DNA of 64,000 bases, taken from NCBI GenBank assembly GCA_002794775.1, contig NBAY01000007.1, positions 806,001 through 870,000 of the forward strand, written 5' to 3'. Made by a program: the position numbers and the translations under genes. This stretch comes from Porodaedalea pini. Lineage: Eukaryota > Basidiomycota > Agaricomycetes > Hymenochaetales > Hymenochaetaceae. Numbering within the stretch: position 1 is the stretch's first letter; each line of letters opens with the position of its first letter. The notes beneath the pieces were generated by a model, which was not told the DNA's origin, did not search any database, and saw only the letters and a list, made by a program, of their open reading frames with translations. Positions 12,055 through 23,712 of the stretch are shown piece after piece.

Positions 12055-12583
12055 CCGGTAATAGCTCTCCAGGGTGCACTATATCAATTCAGTCAGCCCG
12101 GTACACGTGCTTGATCAAGTTTTGATGGACTCACCTTGATGCCATATGCCCACTTGGCCCACGTCCACTGCTCCCCATGCTTGCAACCTGGACCACCTGC
12201 TAAAAGTTCCTCACAACTCTTGACATACCGCATGAGGTGGTGTCGCATGTACTGGTCGATCTTGACCAGTCGCCCCTCGATCGAGTGGGCACCCCACATG
12301 ATCTTCCCACATTTGATGTAGTTGACGTTGTCAACATACCCCAGTACACAGGGGGCCTTGTGTGCCAGGTGAAGCGGTGGCATGTCCTCATGGTTGTTGC
12401 TGCTGCTGTTGCGGTGCAGAGATGACATGGTTGGAAGAAACAGGAGAAAAACCCGTCAGTATGACCACTTTCCCAACACCCTCTTATGTGTCTCAACATG
12501 TGTGATCAGCAGATCGAGCTTCTCACATGTATCAGAAAAGAAGGTGTGACTAGGGACAGTCATGATTTAAATGCCCTGGGAGA

Positions 12584-13517
12584 TGTAGAGCTGTGCCGAT
12601 CATCCCATCACCGCTGATCACTCCAGAAGCACTCAAGAACAGATTCCAATGCGTACTGATCAGTACCGGACTGAATCCGATCAGTCTGGTTTCAAATCAG
12701 AACCCTGCGATCATGTCAGCAACACATTCCAAGACTTCCAAAAGTATACCAGAACATACCAGAGATCTTATCTGGATGATTAGGGACGTGGTCACATGGA
12801 GCATACAGCTAAGACACGTACCAGACTGCTGTCCGACGATGGGAGCCATGTACTGATTGGACAATCTGAGTTCTGGTGGAGCACCGGTATGGTCAGATGC
12901 GATGCAGACGTTTTTCCTCATTTTGAATTATGTTTTTCCTATGTTCCACTGATTTCTACATTCTCTAAGCGTGCCTCTATAACCTATAACTTTTCCTTTC
13001 GATGTCTCTATGTTTCAACTGATATGCACATTATGCCCGTATGGAAATTATTAGTTATAGATAGATCTTTGGACTTAGTATAAATATGCACCCCTTGTCG
13101 TAGGTAGAGGACAAGTCAGTTCTACCAGTGAGTCTCCCTCAGAACAGGGTTACTTAAGTGCAATCCATCTTAGTTCTCGTAAATCTTGTTGTCGTTCTGT
13201 CTTCATCTTAGTATCTCATCTCTCAAAGCCGTCTCTCGTCCCATACTCCGTAACTCGAACCTCATCACTCATAGTAATCACATCATATTGGTGTTGATTA
13301 CTAACATATACTGACTTTGTACCAGTCAAGAGCAGACCCAGCAGGAGTTTCCAATCTTAGTTCTTGATATTGACACGTACCGGCGCATACTGAAGCGTAC
13401 TGTTGCATACCGGTATGTCGAGTGATCTTACCGCAGTCTACCCCTAACCTCTCAGAGCATGCAATCATGTCCCCAAAAGGACTGCTGATCCCAGACACCC
13501 CCAAGTCAGGATCTACA
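12584..13517 (-). repeat. LTR-B copy 1, solo
   Basis: It is 934 bp and starts TGTAGA and ends TCTACA on the minus strand. It matches the LTR-B copy at 58311-60233 once the LTR-A inside that copy is removed. The flanks GAGA and CTGA do not match, and two different genes lie on the two sides (polyglutamine pseudogene and KDZ transposase), so a deletion or an exchange between LTR copies probably happened here. It contains LTR-C-like stretches (GTCCCC..., CAGGATCTACA), so B and C are related. Confidence 0.85.
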
Positions 13518-15095
13518 CTGATACTTTCAGTGCATGGTCTGATATGGTTCCCTGAGTCTCTACTATGGAGTCATCTCTATGTTGCTTTGTGCGATCTATA
13601 TAAAGATGAGCAACTTCATGCTCTATGGCCTTCAGAGTATCTGCAGGTAAAAAAACTAACTTAGGATGTATGTCTGGTGCACTGTTGTCAGTCTTCCCTC
13701 TCTTCTGTTAGAAGCATGCATCGATGCAGACACTGAAATCTATGCTAAAGAAAATTCATTAGTGCATTGAAAGACTAAAAGATTTTGTACATACAGTAAA
13801 GAAGGATCATGCATCCAGTTTGGTCCTCCGAAACATGCTAGGCATTGTTCTTGAAGGTAAGATGATGGTGCTTTTCATTTGTTTATCATCTCTGTTGTGT
13901 TCTCATATGCAGGGCCTATAACCAGGAGCCATCAGTCAGTAATTTAATCAGGTGAGTTCTGGAAGTATGGACTATCACTATTTGTGCCTGCAGTCACTTC
14001 GACCTTATCTCTCTCATCAGGTAAACTTTCTAAAAAAATGCATAAGTTGAGTGATATGCAGTTGATTATTATGACTATCATAATTATTACCTTCATCCTC
14101 AGAATCATCACCATTTAGACCTCACAGAGGCATGTTATTCCTCAGACATGGAGAGCTAGGTACAAAGCTTGTATACTCAATATTAGATGCATCACCAGTA
14201 TCACTGTACAATGATGAAGTACGAGCTGTCAATCCTATCATAGAATTGACATATTTGTGCATAGCATCACACAACGCACTGAACCAATGCAAAAATTTAC
14301 TGAATCTTTTTTGTAATAAGTCCTTCAGATATACAGTAAGTTCCTGAATGATATAGGCATCCAACTTAGTATGCACAGAAGACTCGAATAAATAACCATG
14401 AGTGCGAAAGAAAGCTTCCAGAGTATTGCACAGGACTGTTTTGTTTGGTGGAACTTGTAGAAATAGCTCTGAGCAGAAGTTGAGAATGTTTATATCAACA
14501 GCTAGTGTTGGGAAATATGGAGCACAGCCAAATAATCCTCTGTTGAGCAGCTGCAGAGGTGCTTTTCTGCATGTGCAAGTGTCAATAGTAATATTCTCAA
14601 GCTCTATTGTCTGAAATTCAACTTTGAAAATTGAATAAAGAGAAAACATGAGACTTGCCTGTGAACCAAATGTACAAAACATTAAGTACCATTCTTGCTT
14701 CCATACACGAGCATCCAGAGAGCACATTTGATGCTATTGGGAGTCAAAGGCATTCTGACTGACAAAGAACATTGAGATATAAGGTTACAAGGTGAGGTAT
14801 TACTTCTTCAGTCCACCATTGATGCTGCCTGAGTTGCTTTCATTGGAATCTTGACAACGTAGGATTGATAGGTGTATGTTGAGGTGACATGAAGATACTT
14901 CCAGACCCATAATTCTCAAAGTCATCAGTAAAAGTATTGAAGGCCTTGTAAGTTTCAGAAGGTGAGGGCTTTCATAGGGATGAGGTTGAGGAAGCCTCAG
15001 ACAGTTGAGCTCCAGGGGCATGTGTAAGTGTCTGGCCAAAAGGCAGGAAGACTATGGGTTGCTGACTCCATGTACCTGAACTCCCAGAGCACATT
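13518..15095 (-). pseudogene. KDZ-type transposase with CxC1-like cluster, truncated and decayed
   Basis: In minus-strand order: QWWTEEVIPHLVTLYL (near 14820), TIDTCTCRKAPLQLLNRGLF with LAVDINILNFCSELFLQVPP (open frame 14727-14122), then LQEQCLACFGG (near 13855) and FSVCIDACF followed by a stop and QKRGK (near 13710). These blocks correspond in order and spacing to the CxC1 cysteine region and the start of the Kyakuja-Dileera-Zisupton transposase core, which is expanded in Agaricomycetes. A clean 50-nt intron (13745-13794, GTATGT...CTAAT...TTTAG) joins DPSLL to IDFSV. Stops (CAA to TAA) and shifts occur throughout. The catalytic second half is missing, cut at LTR-B. Confidence 0.7.
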
Positions 15096-15600
15096 GTGTT
15101 GCTGAAGAATTCTGAAGTTGATAATCCTGAGATAAGAGCTCAAGATAGCAGGTTGTTAATGAGGGTGGCCAGTTCCTTGAGCTGCTTACTTGATCTTCTG
15201 TTTATTGCTAATGCAAGAAGGGTTACAATGGAAAGAGAGGGGGGAAGATGTGATATATTCAAGCAGCAAATACTAGCACTTTGAAATACAGAATATAAAT
15301 ACTGCTGACTTTTTGCTAAGATAAGAAAAAACTTACTTGCACTGTAGCATAGAACAGAATAGTGGCCAGTGGCCTTCATTCTAGATTTGTTTTTTCCTGA
15401 GCCACAGATCAATCAAAAAGTATAACAATACTCATCTTTTTGTCAAGTGCATTGCCTTCACCCTGTTCTTCCTTCAGCTTGTGCTGAATAATGCAGTTAC
15501 ACTGTATCATGCTTTTGCCATGATCATTCAATCATGTATGACTATAAGGTGCACCTTTTTTTTTCCTTTTATCTGTCCTATAGAATGCTTATTTCTAGAT
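15096..15600. other. No recognisable feature
   Basis: AT-rich sequence with short open frames only (for example 15412-15140 on the minus strand, unrecognised). It lies between the KDZ and proteasome pseudogenes. Confidence 0.4.
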
Positions 15601-16230
15601 TTATCTACATTACATGTTTATGACTATAGAATGAAGTATCCTAGAGGTGCTAGCTGACTTTTGTTGGACTCGACCTCTTCACCAAACTTCTACTGCAGTT
15701 TATAGGATAGGCTAGGTGATGTATATACTGTATCCAGTTGCCACAGTCAAATGTCACCCCCCAAAAATCAGTGTAAGCCAAGAACAACTGCCCATCTTAA
15801 ACCCTCTAGTAATTGAGTCCCAGTAAGGGCCAAACTTGGACCTGCTCATACATCACTCAACTAAGGTACTCATGGATTTCAGCTAGACTGAGTTTATGAC
15901 TGTCATCCTTAGTGGTTTCCTCCTTGATCAGTAGGTCATCAAGCGACTCCTGGATGTACTCGAAATCAAACATGTTGCCACTCAGGGCTAGCACAATGTA
16001 GGATCCTACAGGATGCAATCACTAAATGTTCTTGAAACACATGAGAGACCCATATGATACTGTTAGGCAAGATGCTGTTAGGCAAAAGCCTTCAAATTTT
16101 ATAGTTATGCAGAAAATTACAAATCTGACGCACCTAAGTTGTCTGCTGCCATCATGATTTCGTCCTTGTACTTAATTGTAAGCATGCTCATGCCAGTTAC
16201 TATAAGACATAGTGAGTATGCTTCACTTCC
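15600..16230 (-). pseudogene. PRE4: Proteasome beta-type subunit (PRE4/PSMB4-like), decayed
   Basis: Minus-strand pieces read IVTGMSMLTIKYKDEIMMAA (near 16195-16145), ALSGNMFDFEYIQESLDDLL with IKEE and SLAEIHEYLS then a stop (near 15995-15865), FLAYTDFWGVTFD (near 15770) and TVATGYSIYIT (near 15725). These follow the order of the beta7 subunit of the 20S proteasome (yeast PRE4): the GTS start of the mature chain, the ASGD-type turn, EIHEYL, FLGYVDLLGVT and ATGYGAYIAQPLL. An intron with a GTGCGT donor follows AADNL. Frames change between blocks and several stops are present, so it is non-functional. PRE4-type subunits are structural and lack the catalytic Thr. LTR-C lies just upstream of its start. 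Confidence 0.6.
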
Positions 16231-16350
16231 TCTGTGAACACATCTGTCAGTTGCCAATTGTACAGTTTATGATGGAAGGTATAGGTGTTACATCTGGCTT
16301 GAAGACAGTGAGTGTACTACAGAATTCGACAAGCTCAGAAACAGACCCGG

Positions 16351-17246
16351 TGTAGAGTACCAATAAGTGGCCAACCACTGCAGATCCCTCTAGAGGCCAT
16401 CTGTTATATGTTCCGACAGGTATTGACATGTACCAGACTCAGAATGGTTTGCCTGACACATACCAGACACAGGATGATTTGCCCGACATTACATTAGCAG
16501 ATCACTAGGAAGATCCCCCTGGCAATTTGAGACATACCAGAAAGCTTATATCATCAGAGTCAGTTGGGACATGTATCGGAGATCTGCCCAATAATGGGTG
16601 ATGACTCACCAATTAGAGGATCTCAGTTCTGGTGGAGCTGCAATATGATTGGATGATAGACCAAGGCAAATGAGGAAGTGGTCACATGGACATGTTTTCT
16701 TTTGAATTTCTATGTTTCTCTTATGTTCTGAGTGTTTTCTCTCTGATGCTCTATGTTTCACCTGGTATGCACATTATACTCACTTTAGAATAATTTTCTT
16801 GTAGATAGATCTCTTGTGCCTTGTATTTAGGGACTTCTCTGTTGTAGGTAGCAAGGGAGGAAAATACTACCACAGAGTTCCCCTCAGATAGGGCAGCTTC
16901 TGTGCATGCAGTTAGTCTCCACAACAGTTAGTTTTGTGGTAACCTTGTCTTCAGTCTCATCTCTTATCTTGTTCTTGTTCTCATCTCCACTATCACTATC
17001 ATCTCGTACCAGAGTTAATATCTTATTCATTCTGGCTCTGTACCGATACTCACATCAGGTCTGGAGCACCTTACAGTATTGATGTGTACTGACACGTACC
17101 AACACATACTGATGTGTACCGACACATACCAACGTGTACCGGGTTTTTCCCGTGCTCATACCAGGGTCATATTTACTTCATAACTCAATGGAAACATGTC
17201 CCCAAATGAACCATCAATTCTAAACAACCCATACACAGGATCTACA
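16351..17246 (+). repeat. LTR-C copy 3, solo, strongly decayed
   Basis: It starts TGTAGAG and ends TCTACA. The flanks CCGG (16347-16350) and CTGG (17247-17250) fit a 4-bp duplication with one C-to-T change. Compared with copies 1 and 2 many CG are TG or CA. It has six 10-bp units of the GTACCGACAC type near 17080-17142, against four and three in the other copies. Confidence 0.85.
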
Positions 17247-17980
17247 CTGGGAAGACATACTTAACTATTGGAGTAGAGGCATGAGTACTTTGAGCAGATA
17301 TGAGTGTGCACTTACCATATATGAGTATTGCTCTGATTTACAGAAAGCATTAAAAAATAGCTTCAAAGTTTGATGTATATTTGCTTGTACTGCATGCTTT
17401 TCAGAGCATTGCAAGAGCTAATTTTCTATCATTGATGATCAGACAATGGACCAGAAGAGACTGAAGAGGTTTAGCAATAGAAGACCATGAAGGCTACTGA
17501 GATGTAGCTGGATGGGCAGGACATTGTGCATTGTGCAGTGTGCAAAGGTTATGGTGGTCAAGAGAGAGTTAGAAAGGTGTACTGAAAGCAAAATTGGAGT
17601 TAGATATGCAGTGATCAGGTGAGTGGCATTAAACTTCCTCATTTGAATATACTGCACTTACAAGCAACTCGTTCACATGCTCTGATCACTGCATATTAGC
17701 ACCATGTTTAATTTTAGAACACCTTTCAGCCTCTCTGTCTTACTCCTATCATCACTTGCTCACTGTTCCATACAGTGAGCATGCTGCCCTCCATCTCACT
17801 CAATCCTGCACTCTCAATAGTCTCTCTATCTCCATTGCCATCCTCACCTCAAGCTGAAGAGTCAGACATCTTGGCACTCACTGCAGTATGTCAGTGGCGA
17901 TATTGCTCATCTTTTTGCTGCTGTGCAGTGACTCATTGATAAGCTCATTTTTTCATCTCATTGTGCCTGCCACTCACCTA
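17247..17980. other. Unrecognised sequence with a short imperfect inverted repeat
   Basis: Segments near 17563-17621 and 17681-17742 are imperfect reverse complements meeting at ATGCAGTGATCAG / CTGATCACTGCAT. No coding signal and no clear element ends were found. Confidence 0.3.
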
Positions 17981-18818
17981 CAGCCATTTTCATAAGTCCT
18001 GCGACACGTGCATGTCACGTGAAGTGAGCCGCGTTAGAGCCAAAATGTCAAAAAAATAGAGTAAATATTGATTTTCTCTGTAAATTCTGCACAGTACCTG
18101 CTCATTAAGTACTTAAAAAAAAGGCACAGTTCTCAGGAGCAGAAATATGTAAAATATAGACCAATATATTGACTGTGTAGGTGGGTAGAGATCAAACAAG
18201 TGTGGCCAGTCTGTTCTCTCATACATTTCCACTGAGATTCAAAAATTATGGCTCCCCTACATCTATCTATAAAATTCTTTCCTGTGTCTTTAAATTAAGT
18301 ATATGACTATATCAACATCTCCTGCAAGTTTGAAGCCAATCCATGCAGTATTCATGGTACAGCAGCAAGGTTTGTGTTCCACTTTGAGCTCTTTCCATCT
18401 TGCAGCATGAACAAGAGTGGAACACAAACCTCACTGCTGTACCATGAATACTGCATGGATTGGCTTCAAACTTGCAGGAGATGTTGATATAGTCATATAC
18501 TTAATTTAAAGACACAGGAAAGAATTTTATAGATAGATGTAGGGGAGCCATAATTTTTGAATCTCAGTGGAAATGTATGAGAGAACAGACTGGCCACACT
18601 TGTTTGATCTCTACCCACCTACACAGTCAATTTATTGCTCACTATTTTACATATTTCTTCTCCTGAGAACCATGCCTTTTTTTTGAGTACTTAATGAGCG
18701 AGTACTGTGCAGAATTTACAGAGAAAATAGGCATTCATTCTAATTTTTCGACATTTTGGCTCTGACGCAGCTCACTTCACATAACATGCACATGTCGCAG
18801 GACTTATGAAAATGGCTG
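17981..18818. mobile_element. Fold-back element G1, TA target duplication
   Basis: The ends are CAGCCATTTTCATAAGTCCTG, with TA outside on both sides (17979-17980, 18819-18820). Arms of about 400 bp are reverse complements around a spacer of about 30 bp near 18400. Other copies are at 26182-27028 and 34980-35827, plus a split partial copy beside element H. No coding capacity is seen. Confidence 0.85.
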
Positions 18819-19063
18819 TAAAATCTACTGCAGATTTCTAGTATCTCAGTGTTTCAACACTGTGAAGCATGTATTTCTTTGCAGAGGCAAGCTCATTTCT
18901 TTATCTTTAATTTCTCTTTCAATTACTTGTTTCCATAAATCCCTGTTATACTGTGTCTAGTGTGTCTGGTGCTTTGTATATTTGTAGTTGGCTTCTTTAA
19001 GCTCAAACTTTTATTTTTACAAAATAAAGAAAGTAGAATAGATAGAGAGAGAAAAAGAAGTTA

Positions 19064-19111
19064 CAGCCTTTTTCATAAGTCCTGCAATACGTGCATGTCA
19101 CGTGAAATGAG
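19064..19111. repeat. Left piece of a G element disrupted by element H
   Basis: CAGCCTTTTTCATAAGTCCTG to GTGAAATGAG is the first 48 bp of the G family, with TA at 19062-19063. The next part of G continues after element H at 26103-26181 (CCACATCAGAGCC...CTGCTCATTA). It then stops at the TA where G2 begins. Confidence 0.8.
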
Positions 19112-19560
19112 TGTCAGCGACGGACTATGGGTATGCAAGGGGTAGCCGGGTCGTGCAGAACTCAGTCAGAGGAGGAGGGAGAAGAGAGATATAACGGTGA
19201 GCCAGGGGAACTGACACAGTGCAGAGGTAAGGGGACAGCTTCTGGACGTAGCCAGGTAGAATTGACCAGGTCGAAACTAAGGGATAAGTACAGGAGGACT
19301 ACCTACTTATATACCCTGCAGCGGCTGCGCACGGACCCAGGAATTAGCTACTACATAAAGATAGATGAAAGAATGTCGTGGAACTTCGTAGAACAATAGC
19401 GTCATAGTATCAGTCAGCGAATAATGACAGTGTGAGAAAGGGGCGTAATGGATATGAGTAAGCCGAAATAGGTGTGATTAGTAATGAGTGGATAAGATAT
19501 GATAAGATAAGATAAGGGAAAATGATAAGAGAATAAAATAATTAAAAAGCATCTATGACA
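19112..19560 (-). repeat. 3' LTR of element H
   Basis: On the plus strand it runs from TGTCAGCG to ATGACA. It differs from the other LTR by single transitions, for example CTATGGG against CTACGGG, TGCAGAA against TGCGGAA, AACGG against AATGG. Confidence 0.95.
19491..19529 (-). promoter_or_regulatory. Cluster of five GATAAG motifs in the 3' LTR
   Basis: Five GATAAG words, three of them overlapping, lie within 39 bases on the plus strand. They sit at the start of the LTR in element orientation, upstream of the TATA box. GATAAG is the core site of fungal GATA factors; the role here is inferred. The same cluster is at 26028-26066. Confidence 0.4.
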
Positions 19561-19572
19561 TGACCCTCCCCT

Positions 19573-22500
19573 TCAAGGCGAGCGTCCCGATCGCCCTTGT
19601 TCCCTACCCTGGAACTTACCAGCCCACCACTGTGCCACTCCTTTCTGTCTCTCAGGCTCCGTCATTTCAAATACGGGTCGGAACTTCAGCTGTGACATCT
19701 CTAGGGTGTTGAGGGCGCGAGGAGCACTGGGAGTCGATTTATGAAATTCGTCAATGGCTTTTTGAGAGTTTGTCAAATTCTCAATTGGCTCCCAGGTGCG
19801 TTCTTCGTTCGGATACCCTTTCCAATGTACGAGGTATTTGAGCTTCCCTCGCACAAGTTTGGAGTCGACAACCTTTTCGACCTCATATTCCAGCACATCA
19901 TCAATGATCTCAGGCGGGGGTAGAGGATCTTGCTTTTGCGACGTATACTGCGGCTCGTGGTATGGGGAGAGGAGCACTTCATTGAAAACCGGATAGACTT
20001 TTTTCCATGTACGTGGAAGTTTAAGTCTATATGCTGACGTGCCGATTTTCTTTTCGACAATGAAAGGCCCATAGCGTTTATCTCCCAGCTTCTTCATAGG
20101 ACGATCTGTCTTTAAGTGAGTTCCTTCGAGCATGACCTTATCCCCAGGTTTATACTCGATGGATTCTCCCTTCGTCCTGTCATAGAAGCGCTTCATGGTT
20201 TCGGCCGCATGCTTTAACGCCGATTCGGTTTCCTCCCTGATCTTGGCCATCCGGTCGGCAAACTGCTTAGCGGACTCATTGGTCGATTCGCGTCTAGGAT
20301 TCGTGCCCTTATATGGGTGTCTCCCATGGTTGACGAAAAAGGGTGACGCTCCTGTCGACATTTGTTCTTTGTCATTATACGCGAATTCCGCTAGCGCAAG
20401 CCATTCCGCCCAGTCCGACTGATGGTGGTTAACAAAGAGACGAAGGTACTGTTCAATCTCTTGGTTTATCCGTTCTGTCTGACCATCTGTCTGTGGGTGA
20501 TATGCCGTTGACAGGTTTCCCTCGATGCCCAGTAACCGGTATAGTTCGTTCATGAATTTGGACTCGAACTGTGATCCTCTGTCATGAATAAACTTGCGCG
20601 GTATGCCGTGTAGCCTGAAGACATGATCCCAGTAGAGTCTCGCCATTCCTTCCGACGTTATGCTCACAGAGGTAGGGATCACATGCACCTGTTTACTGAA
20701 CCTGTCAACGAAGACACAGATTGCGTTATGCCCATTGGACTCGGGTAGTTCGCCGATCAGGTCTGCTGTGACGATTTCCCAAGGACCTTTCGGGATCTCG
20801 TTCGGGTTCAGAGGATTATGCGGTTTCGCTCTGTGTGCCTTGGTACGTTGGCACGCATCACATCCCTCAACATATATTCAAACATCTCGTTGGATTCCCG
20901 GCCACCAGTAGTTGCGTGTGATCAACTCATGGGTCTTGTAGCGTCCTGGGTGTCCTGCGAGCGTGCTGTCGTGATGGTTTCGAATGATGTCTTCTCGGAG
21001 TTTATGGTCTTTCGGCACGTAGATCCTGCCCTTCCACATCAACAACCCTTCTTCTTCATCCCATTCTCGTTCCTTCCGCTCTAATGCTTTCACAACTGCT
21101 CTGTCCCTGTTGTTTCGTACCCTTTTAATTTGTTTAACGAAGTCTGCATCCAGCGCTTCTAGCAGTGTTTCGTTTACAAATAGGTCCGGCTTGAGCAAAA
21201 CAATGTCGATATTGTCGTTCTCCCCCCTCTCATGATCCGCTCGTCTCGAGAGGAGGTCAGCCTTAGTCATCAGGGCACCTGGTTTATGGAACAGTTTGAA
21301 GTTGTAGTCCGCTAACTCCTGTAGCCATCTCGCTTGTCGGTGGTTAATCTTCTGGGGTTTTCGGAAATACTGGAGGTTGAGGTGATCCGACCAGATTTTG
21401 AAGGTTTGCGTTGCCCCTAGAAGATATTGTCGCCAGTCATCCAGTGCGCACATGATTGCGAACATCTCTTTGTCGTAGATTTCGTAGTTGCGCTCTGCTT
21501 GGCTAAGCGCTTGCGATCGGTATGCGATTGGATGCCACTTTCCGTCAATGAATTGGGACAGAATGGCGCCGTTAGCGAAATGCGACGAATCGGCCTCCAC
21601 CCGAAATTGACCGTCATCAGTAGGCACTGTGAGTACGGGTTCTTCACAGAGCTTCTGCTTCAGACGTTTAAAGGCCTCCTGTTGCTCCACCTCCCACTTC
21701 CACTCTACATCTCCGGTCAACACTGTCAAGGGCTTCACATAATGACTGAATGCTAGGATAAAGCGGCGGTAATAGTTGCAGAACCCAAGGAAAGACTGTA
21801 GTTCTTTCTTGTTCTTAGGCACTGGCCAATCTTTTACACCTGCCACTTTGGCTGGATCCATGCGAATCTGTCCGTTGCCAAGGATATGCCCAAGATAGTT
21901 CACGGTCTCTTGAGCGAAGCTGCACTTTTCTGGCTTTAAGAACAACTTGTTTGCTCGCAACACTTCCAGGACTTGTCGGACAAGTTTGTCATGATGTTCG
22001 CGAGTTCGTGCAAAGATCAGAATGTCATCTATGTAGACTATGACGTGTCCATCATTGACGAGTTCTTGGAAGATCTCATTCATGAATCCTTGGAAGGTTG
22101 CCGGTGAGTTTGTGAGACCAAAAAACATGACCGTTGGTTCAAATAGACCGCGGTTTGTCCTGAAGGTGGCTTTATGCTCGTCACCCTCTCGAATCCGAAT
22201 GTTATTGTAACCCCAACGTATGTCAAGCTTCGTGAAGAATTTCACCTGTTTTGTTTTGTCGATGAGCTCTTGGATTAGAGGTAACGGGTATTTGTTCCTA
22301 ACCGTCATCTCGTTGAGCCGGCGATAATCCTGTACGGGGCGAAGCTTGCCATCCTTCTTTTTTATGAAGAAGAAGGGGGATGCCATCTCAGATTGAGAGT
22401 TACGAATACGGCCAGTTCTCAAGTTTTCGGTGAGGAATTCGTCCAGTGCCACCTGTTCGGATGGACTGAGCAGGTAGATTTTACAGTCAGAGAGCTTTGA

Positions 22501-23712
22501 TCCCGGCTTGAGTTCAATAGCATGATCCCAAGGGCATCTCTCTGGTAACTGATCAAATTCCTGTTCACTGAAGACGTCCGCGAACTCTTTGACATAGTTT
22601 GGGACTTCCTCGAGCACCTGTTGTCTGACCTTCAGCGCTTTTCTCGGATCGGACTTAATGTACCTGTCCCAATCGAAGAGGAAGAGCTGATCGCCGTCTT
22701 CAAGTTCCACCAAATCAAGGTTTTCGTTGGGGTCTGCATCAATGTCCTCTAGACTACGGATATAGCCGCATACATCGGGGCATCGATCGAATTCGATCGT
22801 TGATTTTTGCCAGTCGATGTTGGGATTGTGCAGCTTTAACCATTCATGTCTGATGAACACATCTGTTTTCCCTAGATCTGTGACTGCGAAGTAGATGCGC
22901 TCTGAATGATCCTTAATTGTCATGTGCATTTCCACAAACTCTGTGATCGAGCCGTCCTTGTTGAGTGTGCCGTCAGCATTATAGACTCGGATTGGGATGG
23001 GTGTCTTTTTTGTCCTGATCTGATGCTTTTCGACGAAGGATCGGTTGATACACGAGCCAGTGCAGCCACTGTCCAGTAGGGCGTCTACCTTGAACTGGTT
23101 ACCGGTGTCGGTCGTTTGAAGGAGAATCGGTACCATGAGCTGTTGCCCCCGAGACCCTCTTACGAACCGTTTCGGACCCCTCAGGTCCCTAACAGCTGCC
23201 ACGGCATCTGGTTCTTCTAGCGCAATGATTTGACGCACCGTCTCTTCATTCGCTTCAGCATGCCTCTGCTGTTTCATCCACACTCGGAGAGTCGTTAAAG
23301 CACTTTCGAGTTTATCCTCTTTGAGACGCTGTACCACCCATGGGGCAGTAAAGGGGACAGGGCGATCTCTCCGGGACTTCCTCTCAGCTTGTTTCGACGA
23401 GTTTTCATTTTTCACGGATTTCAGTTCAGTTCCGGCCAAGGAAGAAATAGAATTAAAAGATTCGGAATAGGGTTTTACATGATTTTTTGACACAGGAGTA
23501 GAACAAGATGATGAGGCAGAAGTGTTGTTACATGTAGGCATATCTACACTACTAGCTACTGGTACAGGAACAGAAGGAATATTTTTGCGAGTGACATTGC
23601 TTTTTACATTTTTTTGTGTTTTATCTAAATTATCTACAGAGTCCATAGAATTATCAAAAATGGCCGTTTGAAAAACCGAAACTGAACCTATCCCAGTTAG
23701 TGCCGTGTTCAC
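19573..23712 (-). pseudogene. Element H pol: protease, RT, RNase H, integrase and chromodomain, with one stop
   Basis: This is a single frame of about 1380 codons broken by one TGA at 20878-20880, where CGA (Arg) is expected (RDV stop IYVEGCDACQ). Domains in order: protease active site LLDSGCTGSC (residues 212-221), RT with KLDIRWGYNNIRI and the intact box YIDDILIF (about residue 560), RNase H (RVEADSSHFANGAILSQF, IYDKEMFAI), integrase HHCC finger and the core D, D, E (VFVDRFSKQ, HDRGSQFESKF, TERINQEIEQYL), and a C-terminal chromodomain near residue 1276 (YLVHWKGYPNEERTWEP). The chromodomain would steer integration, usually toward heterochromatin. Gag stop and pol start overlap as GTGA in the -1 frame (23709-23712). 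Confidence 0.92.

Larger units (their letters stand above)
8337..12563 (-). pseudogene. Decayed polyglutamine protein with Zn(II)2Cys6-like cluster, split by two LTRs
   Basis: The coding pieces in minus-strand order are 12563-12124, 12055-12071, 11061-10380, 10379-9481 and 8584-8337. An intron with GTGAGT donor and TAG acceptor lies near 12123-12072. LTR-A (11066-12054) and LTR-C (8585-9480) interrupt it, and the frame rejoins across LTR-C (ALPPI then TGPSRF). Visible parts are a YVDNVNYIKCGKIMWGAHS N-terminal domain, acidic stretches alternating with short Gln runs, and a cluster of spacing CX2CX6CX7CX2CX7C at 9777-9866. That spacing fits the fungal Zn(II)2Cys6 consensus. Damage includes an in-frame TGA near 12460, a TAG near 10980, a TGA near 10200 and a one-base slip in the A7 run near 10910. 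A DNA-binding regulator role is inferred only from the cluster. The N-terminal domain is not recognised. Confidence 0.6.

Noticed and set aside
20195..21084. Plus-strand frames over the H pol gene
   Set aside because: They are shadows of the pol reading frame on the opposite strand.
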